Below are positions 19,857 through 28,334 of a stretch of 64,000 bases of DNA, in pieces. The stretch comes from Algicola sp. (GTDB taxonomy: Bacteria; Bacteroidota; Bacteroidia; Flavobacteriales; Flavobacteriaceae), in NCBI GenBank assembly GCA_018222915.1, contig JAAEZI010000006.1, forward strand, positions 1 through 64,000, written 5' to 3'. The notes beneath the pieces were generated by a model. The model had not been told where the DNA came from. It searched no databases and worked only from the letters and a program-made list of their open reading frames with translations. Position 1 is the stretch's first letter. Each line of letters opens with the position of its first letter. A program made the translations under genes and the position numbers.

Positions 19857-20452
19857 TAGTAGTAGGATTAACAGGCGGCATCGGTAGCGGAAAGACCACC
19901 ATTGCAAAGTTTTTTAATGACTTAGAGATTCCTATTTATATTGCTGATGAAGAGGCGAAACGCTTAATGAATAGATCTAAGGTGATTCGGCGCAAACTCA
20001 TAGCGCTTTTTGGTGATGAAGCCTACAAGGACCATACATTGAATAGGCCTTTTATAGCATCTAAAATCTTTAATAATAAAGTGTTTTTAGATAAAATGAA
20101 CGCCATCGTCCACCCAAAAGTGGCTGCTCATTTTAAGCGATGGGCAAAAAAACAAGACGCTCCTTACGTTATAAAAGAAGCTGCTATAATTTTTGAGCAC
20201 GATGCACAAGATAACTATGATTTTATCGTTACGGTTACAGCAGATATGGATGCGCGAATCAAAAGAGTTGTCCAACGAGATGATACCAATAGAGATAAAG
20301 TTCTGGCGATCATGAAGCATCAAATGAGTGACGAAGAAAAGGTTAAACGCTCGCATTTTGTGATTGTTAATAATGACCTAAAGGATGCTAAAAAGCAAGT
20401 ACTTCAAACACATAAGGCGATCTTAAAAGCACTCGAAAAAATAAAAAATTAA
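19853..20452 (+). CDS. coaE: Dephospho-CoA kinase CoaE
   Basis: CoaE phosphorylates dephospho-CoA, the last step of coenzyme A synthesis. The P-loop GGIGSGKT is at residues 8-15, followed by IYIADEEAKRLM and the HPKVAAHF substrate segment. IKEAAIIFEH and VQRDDTNRDKVLAIMKHQMSDEEK are family-typical. Length (199 aa) is normal. The gene overlaps the YbbR gene by four bases (ATGA), implying coupled translation. Cytoplasmic. Confidence 0.96.
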   Translation: MIVVGLTGGIGSGKTTIAKFFNDLEIPIYIADEEAKRLMNRSKVIRRKLIALFGDEAYKDHTLNRPFIASKIFNNKVFLDKMNAIVHPKVAAHFKRWAKKQDAPYVIKEAAIIFEHDAQDNYDFIVTVTADMDARIKRVVQRDDTNRDKVLAIMKHQMSDEEKVKRSHFVIVNNDLKDAKKQVLQTHKAILKALEKIKN

Positions 20453-20512
20453 CATAACTGTTAATGTAAGGTTAAACCCTAATAATTCTAAATGTTAAAA
20501 TACTAAATTTGA

Positions 20513-22090
20513 ATGATGGGCAAAAAGCTATTCATTTTATTGGTGGTTTTGATGAGTTTGTCTCTCATTGGCATCATCTTCGTTCAGGCATTTTTTATTA
20601 ACAACACCTTAAAAAACGAAGAGAAACAATTTACTTTAAATGTTAAGCGTTCTCTTATTTCGGTGTCAAAAGCTATTGAAGATAAAGAGCTTTTAAGTTA
20701 CGACAGACTGTACAAGGAAGCGATTAACAGTGGACGGAATCCTGATACTACGGAAATCAAGCATCTCTTGATTTTTGATTCCTTCGATGAGGAGACCAAT
20801 CAGGCTATTCGTTTTAAAAACGCCATTTCTGAAGAGAGTTTTAAAGTTCCATCGTTGTTCTTTGACATTGGTACAGACAGTATAAATATTAGTAGGTTCA
20901 CGAATATTAGTGAAACCAAGGTTTTTGAGCCCAATTCTATCGATGGAAAAATCAATTTAAGTCCTATTAAGACTTATCGCGATTATAACACCTTAGATGA
21001 AATTGGACGACGACACTACAAGGAAGGGTATCGTAAAGTATACAAGAATTATCCGGTTTATAAGCGTATTAAAAATGAGGAAGTTTCCGAATTATTGCAA
21101 TCACAATTTTCAAGTAGTGGTATCAATACCTCTTTTGAATACGCTATTTATGACAAAGATTTATCGACTAAAATACAATCAGATAATTTCGATTTAAATA
21201 TAGAATCAACCATTGGAATTCCTGTGTTTGCAGATAATGAAAACAAAAGTAATTATACACTTTATGTGGATTTTCCGGAGCGTAGAAAATACCTATTGTC
21301 TTCAATTTTAGGCATGATAGTGCTTTCAATTATTTTCACGTCAATCATAATATTGGCTTATTCTAGTGCGATTTATCAATTGATAAGACAACGACAAATC
21401 TCACAGATTAAAACCGATTTTATTAATAATATGACGCACGAATTCAAAACACCAATTGCTACGATAAACTTGGCATTAGATTCTATTAAGAATCCCAAGA
21501 TTATTGGCGATCAAACGAAAGTGATGCGTTATTTAAATATGATTAAGGACGAAAATAAACGTATGCATGCACAAGTAGAGAATGTGTTGCGAATTTCTAA
21601 ATTAGAAAAAAACGAACTTAACATCAGTAAGGAACGTGTAAAGCTTCACGACTTAGTAGAAGATGCGATGACGCATGTGGAACTAATAGTAGAAGATCGA
21701 AAGGGGTATGTTAAAACCCATTTAAAGGCAGATAAATCTTCGGTTTTAGCTAATGAAACACATTTTACGAATGTGATTGTTAATATTTTGGACAATGCCA
21801 TCAAGTATAGTGATGACGCTCCAAAAATTGATATTTATACAGAGAATGTAGGAAATAATATCTTGCTTAAAATTTCAGATCAAGGAAATGGAATGTCTAA
21901 GCAAGTGCAAAAACGCGTGTTCGAAAAATTTTATAGAGAACACACAGGGAATGTACACAATGTAAAAGGCCACGGTTTAGGTTTGGCTTATGTTAAACGA
22001 ATCGTAGATGACCATCAAGGTCACATATCAGTAGAAAGTGAAAAGGGAAAAGGCAGCACATTTATTATAAAATTGCCACTAATATCATAA
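20513..22090 (+). CDS. Membrane sensor histidine kinase
   Basis: 525-residue kinase of a two-component pair. A first membrane helix (about residues 5-27), a periplasmic sensor region of about 230 residues without a recognisable domain, and a second helix (about 262-287) come first. The dimerisation domain has the phospho-accepting His309 in THEFKTP. The ATPase part shows VNILDNAIKYSDD, SDQGNGMS, FEKFYRE and GHGLGLAYV. It is three bases from its response regulator. The architecture and size recall RprX of Bacteroides, but this is not proof. Two tandem ATGs open the gene. A TAAATTTG sits one base before them, so the start could also be the Met at 20552. Confidence 0.93.
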   Translation: MMGKKLFILLVVLMSLSLIGIIFVQAFFINNTLKNEEKQFTLNVKRSLISVSKAIEDKELLSYDRLYKEAINSGRNPDTTEIKHLLIFDSFDEETNQAIRFKNAISEESFKVPSLFFDIGTDSINISRFTNISETKVFEPNSIDGKINLSPIKTYRDYNTLDEIGRRHYKEGYRKVYKNYPVYKRIKNEEVSELLQSQFSSSGINTSFEYAIYDKDLSTKIQSDNFDLNIESTIGIPVFADNENKSNYTLYVDFPERRKYLLSSILGMIVLSIIFTSIIILAYSSAIYQLIRQRQISQIKTDFINNMTHEFKTPIATINLALDSIKNPKIIGDQTKVMRYLNMIKDENKRMHAQVENVLRISKLEKNELNISKERVKLHDLVEDAMTHVELIVEDRKGYVKTHLKADKSSVLANETHFTNVIVNILDNAIKYSDDAPKIDIYTENVGNNILLKISDQGNGMSKQVQKRVFEKFYREHTGNVHNVKGHGLGLAYVKRIVDDHQGHISVESEKGKGSTFIIKLPLIS

Positions 22091-22093
22091 ATT

Positions 22094-22804
22094 ATGGAAG
22101 AGCAAAATAAGAAAATACTTTTAGTAGAGGATGATCCAAATTTCGGGACAGTCTTAAAGGACTATTTAAACATGAATGATTATGACGTCGTTCACGCTAA
22201 AAACGGAATGGAGGGATTTGAAAAATTCAAAAAGGACGATTACGATCTATGTATCTTAGATGTGATGATGCCTTATAAGGATGGATTTACTCTAGCTAAG
22301 GAAATAAGAGAGAAAAACGCAGATGTACCTATTATATTCTTGACGGCTAAGGCGATGAAAGAAGATGTTTTAAAAGGGTATAAAGTAGGAGCAGATGACT
22401 ATCTTAACAAGCCTTTTGATAGTGAAGTATTACTTATGAAGATCAAAGCGATTATGCAACGTAAGGCAACAGATACGATTGCAGATAGTAAGCAGTTTGA
22501 ATTTAAGATTGGAAAATTTGATTTAAATTCTAAGTTGCGTTTCTTGAAATTCAATGGTGAAGACCCTATCAAATTATCACCTAAGGAAAATGAATTACTG
22601 AGAATGCTCGCATTACATGAAAATGATCTCATGCCACGAGAATTAGCGCTTACTAAAATTTGGAGAGATGACAATTATTTTACGTCCAGAAGTATGGATG
22701 TCTACATTGCCAAATTGAGAAAGTATTTGAAATTAGATCCTAACGTTGAAATCTTAAATATTCACGGAGAAGGATTTAGACTTGTGGTGAACCAAGAAGC
22801 ATAA
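22094..22804 (+). CDS. OmpR-family response regulator
   Basis: 236-residue regulator. The receiver domain has the acidic pair Asp13/Asp14, the phosphorylation site Asp56 in CILDVMMP and the conserved lysine in DDYLNKPFD. A winged-helix DNA-binding domain follows from about residue 130 (LSPKENELLRMLALHENDL; SRSMDVYIAKLRKYL; NIHGEGFRLV). It is the partner of the kinase three bases upstream. The length equals what I recall for RprY of Bacteroides, a possible homologue. Target genes cannot be read from the window. A terminator follows at once. Confidence 0.95.
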   Translation: MEEQNKKILLVEDDPNFGTVLKDYLNMNDYDVVHAKNGMEGFEKFKKDDYDLCILDVMMPYKDGFTLAKEIREKNADVPIIFLTAKAMKEDVLKGYKVGADDYLNKPFDSEVLLMKIKAIMQRKATDTIADSKQFEFKIGKFDLNSKLRFLKFNGEDPIKLSPKENELLRMLALHENDLMPRELALTKIWRDDNYFTSRSMDVYIAKLRKYLKLDPNVEILNIHGEGFRLVVNQEA

Positions 22805-22824
22805 ATTGAAAGTATCATAAAATA

Positions 22825-22857
22825 AAAAAGCCAATCTCATTGAGATTGGCTTTTTTC
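22825..22857. terminator. Bidirectional terminator between response regulator and cold-shock gene
   Basis: A 14-base perfect stem (AAAAAGCCAATCTC / GAGATTGGCTTTTT) with a 3-base loop. A and T runs on both sides serve both convergent genes. Confidence 0.92.
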
Positions 22858-22877
22858 TTAAACATATCGGGAATATA

Positions 22878-23069
22878 TTAGATAACTTTTACGTTAGTCG
22901 CATTTAATCCTTTTTGTCCTTGTGTCAATTCAAATTCCACCTGATCTCCTTCACGAACCTCGTCAATTAAACCTGAAATGTGCACAAAGTGCTCTTTGTT
23001 GTTGTCATCTTCAGTGATAAATCCAAAACCTTTAGAATCATTGAAGAATTTTACGGTACCTTTACTCAT
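22878..23069 (-). CDS. Cold-shock domain protein
   Basis: 63-residue single cold-shock domain. RNP1 is KGFGFIT and RNP2 is HFVHIS; the protein starts MSKGTVKFFNDSKG and ends with an NVKVI strand, a full OB fold. Such proteins bind single-stranded RNA or DNA and act as RNA chaperones. The 5' leader, about 20-25 bases, is short, unlike the long thermosensor leader of cspA in E. coli. The gene faces the response regulator and shares its terminator. Confidence 0.96.
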   Translation of the reverse strand: MSKGTVKFFNDSKGFGFITEDDNNKEHFVHISGLIDEVREGDQVEFELTQGQKGLNATNVKVI

Positions 23070-23094
23070 AATGTATATTATATTATTTAAGCGA

Positions 23095-23102
23095 CAAATG
23101 TA
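23095..23102 (-). promoter_or_regulatory. -7 promoter box for the cold-shock gene
   Basis: On the minus strand TACATTTG, matching TAnnTTTG, 25 bases before the ATG. Confidence 0.6.
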
Positions 23103-23150
23103 GAGCTAATTAATTGAAAATAAGCATTTTTTGGATTTATAATTAAATTT

Positions 23151-24074
23151 TTACTTTAAATTAGGCAAAATAGATTCTAAAGTGCTGATTACTTGTGTTA
23201 TACCTGTTTTGTAATCAAACCAGATAATCTCTTTATTTTTTTTAAACCACGTGAGCTGTCGCTTAGCGAAACGTCTCGTGTTTTTTTTGATTTCTGAAAT
23301 GGCTTCTTCTAAACTGCATTCGTTGTCTAAGTAGCGAAAGAGTTCCTTATAGCCTACAGTGTTGAGCGCATTGAGATGTTTTTTAGAATAGAGTAGTTTA
23401 ACTTCTAGCATTAAACCAACATCAATCATATGATCTACCCTCTGCTTCATGCGATCATAAATTATTTGCCTATCTGCTGTTAACCCAATGGTGATGGTTT
23501 TAAAAGGTCTAGGTTTATCTTCTTTTTTTAAAAATGATGTGTAAGTGAGACCAGATGATAGGCAGACTTCGAGCGCTCTGATAACGCGTTTCGGATTATC
23601 GATAGCGATCGTTTCATAGGCTTTTGGGTCTAGCGTTTTTAATTGTAATTGTAAAGGTTCCAGTCCTTCGGTTTGATGACGCTTGTTCAGCTCTTCTCTC
23701 AGTTCCATGTTTACTTTGGGTAGGTCATCTAAGCCTTTCGTAACGCTATCTACAAATAGTCCGGAGCCACCTACCATAATGACGACCTGATGTGTTTTAT
23801 GCAATTCATTTATGGTATCCATAGCATCTTTTTCAAAATCACCAACGTTATAATACGTGTCTACCGAAAGGTGATGAATAAAATGATGTGGTGCTTGTGC
23901 TAATTCCGAAGGCGTTGGAGCAGCAGTTCCAATAGACATTTCTTTGTAAAATTGCCTAGAATCTGCTGAAATAATTTCCGTATTGAAATGCTGAGCTAAT
24001 TGAAGGCTTAGTGCTGTTTTGCCAATGGCTGTTGGACCAACAATGGAGATGAGTATAGGTTGCTTATTCGAAAT
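23151..24074 (-). CDS. miaA: tRNA dimethylallyltransferase MiaA with apparent ATT start codon
   Basis: MiaA adds a dimethylallyl group to A37 of tRNAs reading UNN codons. The P-loop GPTAIGKT and the ISADSRQFYKEMSIGTA motif are intact, but the first ATG in frame (23939) lies after both. Upstream the frame stays open to a stop at 24111-24113 with no ATG, GTG or TTG. The codon at 24074 is ATT, which gives (M)SNKQPILISIVGPTAIGKT, just the N-terminus expected for the family. I therefore place the start at ATT 24074 (307 aa); ATC one codon earlier is an alternative. A base error turning ATG into ATT is possible. Other motifs (VGGSGLFVDS, FAKRQLTWFKK) are normal. It ends a long minus-strand run, 23 bases after the channel gene. 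Confidence 0.9.
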   Translation of the reverse strand: MSNKQPILISIVGPTAIGKTALSLQLAQHFNTEIISADSRQFYKEMSIGTAAPTPSELAQAPHHFIHHLSVDTYYNVGDFEKDAMDTINELHKTHQVVIMVGGSGLFVDSVTKGLDDLPKVNMELREELNKRHQTEGLEPLQLQLKTLDPKAYETIAIDNPKRVIRALEVCLSSGLTYTSFLKKEDKPRPFKTITIGLTADRQIIYDRMKQRVDHMIDVGLMLEVKLLYSKKHLNALNTVGYKELFRYLDNECSLEEAISEIKKNTRRFAKRQLTWFKKNKEIIWFDYKTGITQVISTLESILPNLK

Positions 24075-24097
24075 GATCGTTGATTTTAATTTGATAT

Positions 24098-24964
24098 TTA
24101 AACATGCAGATTATGACCACATTTGTGACAGAACCTTGAATTGTCTTTGTGATCACTACTGGCACAATTGCTACATACTTGAGAGTTGAGATGCAATTGC
24201 TCAGGTGGATTACCCTCTAGCTTTTCTTTTTCTGCCTTATTACTACTTCTCACATATTCAGCTGAAACGATGCCTGTTGGCACCGCAATAATGCCATAAC
24301 CTAGTATCATGATAATAGAAGTGATAAACTGTCCCAAAGGTGTTTGAGGCGCAATATCTCCAAAACCTACTGTAGTTAATGTAACAATACACCAATACAC
24401 ACTTTTAGGAATATTTGTAAAGCCATTTTCTTCGCCTTCAATAAGGTACATAATCGTTCCAAAAATTACGGAAGAGACTAAAACAGCAAATAGAAAAACC
24501 GCTATTTTTACTCTACTCGCAATGATGGAGTCCTTTAGTTGATTAGAGGCTCCCAAATAACGGGCGAGCTTCAGGATACGGAAAACACGTAAGAGTCTCA
24601 GAGCTCTTAATGTTACCAAGGCGTGAGATCCAACAATAAAGAAAGAGAGGTATTTTGGAATGGTCGACAAAAAATCAACAATACCATAAAAGCTAAAAAT
24701 ATAGTTCCAAGGTTTTTTTACAACGATAATTCGAGCAATGTACTCCACTGTAAATAATATGGTCACAATCCATTCACCAATATTCAATAAATTGTGATAT
24801 TTCGCGTCAATTTCATTAACGCTTTCCAACATGACCAAAGCAATACTGGCTAAGATGAAAAAAAGTAAGATGATATCAAACAATTTACCAGCAGGAGTGT
24901 CTGCTTCATAAATAATTTCATGAAGTTTATGACGCCAATCAGATTGCGGTTTTTGAGTATCCAT
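24098..24964 (-). CDS. Voltage-gated potassium-type ion channel with C-terminal zinc ribbon
   Basis: 288-residue channel with six membrane segments. S4 carries regularly spaced arginines (LRALRLLRVFRILKLARYL, about residues 120-138). The pore loop has the K+ selectivity filter TVGFGD near residue 198, and S6 is a hydrophobic helix. The short cytoplasmic tail ends with CSNC...CHKC, two CxxC knuckles 11 residues apart, which looks like a zinc ribbon. I do not recall this attached to a small Kv-like channel outside Flavobacteriia. Signal and gating role are unknown. A promoter box ends five bases before the ATG. The upstream gene ends 21 bases away. Confidence 0.92.
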   Translation of the reverse strand: MDTQKPQSDWRHKLHEIIYEADTPAGKLFDIILLFFILASIALVMLESVNEIDAKYHNLLNIGEWIVTILFTVEYIARIIVVKKPWNYIFSFYGIVDFLSTIPKYLSFFIVGSHALVTLRALRLLRVFRILKLARYLGASNQLKDSIIASRVKIAVFLFAVLVSSVIFGTIMYLIEGEENGFTNIPKSVYWCIVTLTTVGFGDIAPQTPLGQFITSIIMILGYGIIAVPTGIVSAEYVRSSNKAEKEKLEGNPPEQLHLNSQVCSNCASSDHKDNSRFCHKCGHNLHV

Positions 24965-24969
24965 TACTT

Positions 24970-24977
24970 CAAAAGTA
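24970..24977 (-). promoter_or_regulatory. -7 promoter box five bases before the ion-channel ATG
   Basis: Minus strand TACTTTTG, then AAGTA, then ATG. By the SRP RNA ruler the transcript would start at the A of the ATG. It lies between the channel gene and the stop of the DUF3857 gene. No TTG is seen at the -33 position. Confidence 0.45.
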
Positions 24978-24985
24978 CTAAAAAG

Positions 24986-26953
24986 TTATGGTTTCTTTTT
25001 TAATACAATCAATGAGTTTTTTTCTATATCGACAATCGTAGCAAAATAATTTTTCAAATAAGGATAGTATCCAGCGTCGTAGATAGCTTCTTTAAAATTA
25101 AATTTAAAATAGATGACTACAGAATTTTCTTCGACATTCGTGTTAAACAAAAGGGTTCCAGTATTGTTAGGTAGACCAATACTTGCCTGTTTTGGGAACT
25201 CAATCACGTCATAGCCTTCTGTATTTATTTTCGCCGTATAGAGGTAGGTATCCTTGAAACCAAAATCTATTGGGTATGTACGTTCTTGCAATTTAAAAGG
25301 GTTTTCATCGAAAAATGTCATAAGAATTGGATTGATATATAAGGTTTCTCCAACCACGTCTACAGGTTTTTCAACGTCAAATATTTCCTTAAATTCAGGA
25401 CTTGTCTTATCAGTAGTTTCTGAAGAATGAGATAGAAATTGCAGGTCATTATTTTGGTTGACATAATAGTCTTCCAAATAAGTTTCTTCATTACTGAAAT
25501 ATTTTCTTTTAGTTATGAGCGCATGATAGCCACTACTAGTGCCTTCTATCTGTCCTTTGATCGTATTATCTTCAATGCTAAATTGTCCGAGGTATTTCTG
25601 AAGGTTCAGTGATTCTGGGAAGATGTCTATCCAGTAGCCACCTTCCTTAAAATCTATAAGTCTTCCATATTGATTCAAACATCTAAATGGTAATTGCCCG
25701 AAGGTTAAGTAGTTATCTGTGGCGTCCAATAAATAGGTCTCATCATTAACAGTAATTTGAACAATTAAGTAGTTGAAATCTGAAATAACTGGATAAATTT
25801 TTGTTGCTAGTCCATTTCTTCTTGTAGAGAGTAACACAGGTTTTACCTCAATATCATGAACATCCATTAAATTATGAAGTAAAATATTAATCTCTGAAAC
25901 GCTACCTGACTTTTCGTCAATTAGGTCTTTAATAGAAACATTTTCAAAAATGCTAAATTCCTCATTCCAGGTATAATTGGATTGCACAAATTTGTAAATT
26001 GCCTTGGCTTTTTCTAACGGGTCTTTGATATTTGCTATGTCATCACTTAATAAGTCTTTTACAGCACCACTTTTCTTAAGTTGACGTCCAATACTACTGT
26101 CGCTCTTCAGTTCACCTTCAACACTTTTCCAAGTTTTGGTAATATTATCAACACGTCCGTCAAAACCTCTAAATACTTTCAGTTCATATTCAATTCTAGC
26201 CAAATAGTTTTGCTTTGTGGTCATGTAGTCCTCTTCAATAAAAGCAGGAATATCTTTCATAATGTATATATAATCACCACAGTCTGATGAACCTCGACCA
26301 GAGGCATGCAAGCAGTTTTTTCTGATTTCAGAAAAATTCATATACAATTTTTTACCACCTACCAATTTGATGTGATATTCCCAATTTCCTGGAATACTTG
26401 GTCGGTATTCGCTATGCAGTTTAGGGATGTCATCCTGAAAATACCAACTTTTATATTTAAACATGTAAGGAGACTCTAGTTCATAACTATAAGTAATAAC
26501 CGATCCCACTTTGATATTTGGAAACGTGAATTTAACTAAGGTTTGATCTTCACGATAGACTTCCTCAAAAATATCATCCTTATCTAATTTTGTTTTGGTA
26601 ACCTTGCCGTCTTCTAGGTTATAAACCGTTGCGACTATTTTAGATATTTTTTCCTTATTAATACCTTTTGGTGTGTATAGATGTATCGTTTCAGTGGCTT
26701 TGTCGAATCCATTACGATTCAAAATCTTTAATTTTTTCTTAATCTCGGTGTTAAGTCTGAAGGTTTCCCGATCTACATAACTTTTGCCAAATTCATAAAT
26801 AACCAAAGCGCGAGCCGTAGAATCATTCTCATAAACATTTAATTCTAAATCTTGTTTGGTCACTTCCATGCCTTCCGAATTAAATCCAGACTGGCTAAAA
26901 AGTTTTGACGTGAAAATGTTGGTGAAAATTAAAATTAAAAATAATGCTCTCAT
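24986..26953 (-). CDS. DUF3857 / transglutaminase-like protein lacking catalytic Cys and His
   Basis: 655-residue protein with a signal peptide (cut near KLFSQ). The first half is DUF3857 (YEFGKSYVDRETFRLNTEI; VGSVITYSYELESPYMF). The middle is transglutaminase-like (IYKFVQSNYTWN; LIDEKSGSVSEINILLHNLM; YLLDATDNYLTFGQLP). At the catalytic cysteine position (normally GxC) the sequence reads SGSVSEIN, and at the histidine position FNY rather than FNH; only the Asp (LLDATD) remains. The enzyme therefore looks inactive and may be a binding protein. The C-terminal part is a beta-rich domain. It is periplasmic or outer-membrane associated. The start is eight bases after the exonuclease gene ends, in one run. 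Confidence 0.88.
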   Translation of the reverse strand: MRALFLILIFTNIFTSKLFSQSGFNSEGMEVTKQDLELNVYENDSTARALVIYEFGKSYVDRETFRLNTEIKKKLKILNRNGFDKATETIHLYTPKGINKEKISKIVATVYNLEDGKVTKTKLDKDDIFEEVYREDQTLVKFTFPNIKVGSVITYSYELESPYMFKYKSWYFQDDIPKLHSEYRPSIPGNWEYHIKLVGGKKLYMNFSEIRKNCLHASGRGSSDCGDYIYIMKDIPAFIEEDYMTTKQNYLARIEYELKVFRGFDGRVDNITKTWKSVEGELKSDSSIGRQLKKSGAVKDLLSDDIANIKDPLEKAKAIYKFVQSNYTWNEEFSIFENVSIKDLIDEKSGSVSEINILLHNLMDVHDIEVKPVLLSTRRNGLATKIYPVISDFNYLIVQITVNDETYLLDATDNYLTFGQLPFRCLNQYGRLIDFKEGGYWIDIFPESLNLQKYLGQFSIEDNTIKGQIEGTSSGYHALITKRKYFSNEETYLEDYYVNQNNDLQFLSHSSETTDKTSPEFKEIFDVEKPVDVVGETLYINPILMTFFDENPFKLQERTYPIDFGFKDTYLYTAKINTEGYDVIEFPKQASIGLPNNTGTLLFNTNVEENSVVIYFKFNFKEAIYDAGYYPYLKNYFATIVDIEKNSLIVLKKKP

Positions 26954-26960
26954 ATTAGGC

Positions 26961-28322
26961 TTAGATAGAAATGGTTTTAACTCTTTTGTTTCGCCTTAAA
27001 TAGCTTTGAATAATATGTTGTGTGTCTCTATTGTTTTGCATTGGTGTAATCACAGATTGTAACACGTCTATATTTGTTATTTGATGATTCAGGTCAACGA
27101 ATCCTAATCCTTTGAAAACACCGTTCTCTATATATATAACGCTTCGTTCATCAATATCGCGACCCTGATCTACAATGATCATATTTTTATTGTCATAGCT
27201 ATTTTTGGCTATAAGTTCTTCCACACGTTTATTGTAGGATTCGGGAGACTCTTCGAGAATACACGCACCATGACAATTTTTTATGGTATAATTAAAACAG
27301 TTGGACTTTGTTGGGTAAAGTCCGGTTAATTTCTGACAAAGTTCATAGGTTTCCACGACTCTAAACATAAAGCTTTTTGCACTTTGCATATGACTAAAAG
27401 TCGTTATGGGACGTAATTCGGAGTTGGTTTTATCAATTTTTAAATTGATGTAGCCATTGTCATCAATAAAACTGTATAAGGCATGTGTAAAAATAGTTCT
27501 GCGCAAGGCTCTGTTGTAGAGTGGTTTGTTTCGTTTAATTTCTTCACTTTCCTTCAGCAGTGCCACAAGTTCACTTCCAGTAGCTTCGTAGGTCACTGAT
27601 TTAGCCAGTAATTGTAGCTTTTTAGATTTGGTGCTGTTGTTTGTAAAATGTTGATTAATACGATGCTTGATGTTTTTGCTTTTCCCTATGTAGATGATTT
27701 CGCCATTTTCATCATGAATATAATAGACACCTGTAATGGAAGGCAGTTTATCAATGATGGTTTTATGAGTCTCATTCAGTCTTTTGACAGTTTCTGTTTT
27801 GACATTGTTCTTGATGATTTGCTTCTCTAAATCTTTAGAGAGTAACATTTTAAACAGTTTAACAGTAGCCATGGCGTCACCGTTAGCTCGGTGTCTGTCA
27901 CTAACTGGAATGCCCAATGCTCTGGTCAATTTCCCTAAACTGTAAGACGGTTGGTCAGGAATGAGTTGTTTCGACAATTCTACGGTACACAGTGTTTTTC
28001 GTTTAAAGCCAAATCCTAAGCGTTTAAACTCAGTTCTTAATATGCGATAGTCAAATTGTGCATTATGTGCCACAATGATACAATCTTCAGTAATTTCCAC
28101 AATGCGCTTAGCCACTTCATAAAATTTTGGCGCATTCTTGAGCATGTTGCTATAAATGCCAGTAAGATTGACAACGAACGGTTGAATTTCTCGCTCTGGG
28201 TTGATCAGACTTATGAATTTATCAACCACCTGATGACCGTCAAACTTATAGATGGCAATTTCTGTAATGCCTTCTTCATTGTACTTTCCTCCGGTAGTTT
28301 CTATGTCTAGTATCGCGTAAAT
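26961..28322 (-). CDS. DnaQ-like 3'-5' exonuclease fused to GIY-YIG (UvrC-type) nuclease, apparent ATT start
   Basis: Two nucleases in one chain. The first 175 or so residues are a DEDDh exonuclease: motif I is AILDIETTGG (Asp6, Glu8), then AHNAQFDYRIL and HRANGDAMATVKLF. A GIY-YIG domain follows from about residue 205 (GVYYIHDENGEIIYIGKSKNIKHRINQHF), similar to UvrC and Cho. The first GTG in frame (28229) would delete motif I, so translation must begin upstream. The frame opens just after the stop of yggS (TAA 28335-28337); the codon giving the expected N-terminus (M)YAILDIETTGG is ATT at 28322. ATA at 28313 is a weaker alternative. Likely DNA repair or polymerase proofreading role. Confidence 0.9.
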   Translation of the reverse strand: MYAILDIETTGGKYNEEGITEIAIYKFDGHQVVDKFISLINPEREIQPFVVNLTGIYSNMLKNAPKFYEVAKRIVEITEDCIIVAHNAQFDYRILRTEFKRLGFGFKRKTLCTVELSKQLIPDQPSYSLGKLTRALGIPVSDRHRANGDAMATVKLFKMLLSKDLEKQIIKNNVKTETVKRLNETHKTIIDKLPSITGVYYIHDENGEIIYIGKSKNIKHRINQHFTNNSTKSKKLQLLAKSVTYEATGSELVALLKESEEIKRNKPLYNRALRRTIFTHALYSFIDDNGYINLKIDKTNSELRPITTFSHMQSAKSFMFRVVETYELCQKLTGLYPTKSNCFNYTIKNCHGACILEESPESYNKRVEELIAKNSYDNKNMIIVDQGRDIDERSVIYIENGVFKGLGFVDLNHQITNIDVLQSVITPMQNNRDTQHIIQSYLRRNKRVKTISI

Positions 28323-28334
28323 AACTCTAAATGT

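Noticed and set aside
20504-20518. TAAATTTG one base before the sensor kinase ATGs as another leaderless promoter
   Set aside because: By the SRP RNA ruler transcription would start after the first ATG, and moving the start to Met 20552 would remove part of the first membrane helix. The box is therefore more likely a chance match; the gene may be read from upstream.
23940-24110. Frameshift in miaA
   Set aside because: The frame is open and the P-loop is in frame with the rest, so the missing start codon is the only anomaly; no frameshift is needed.
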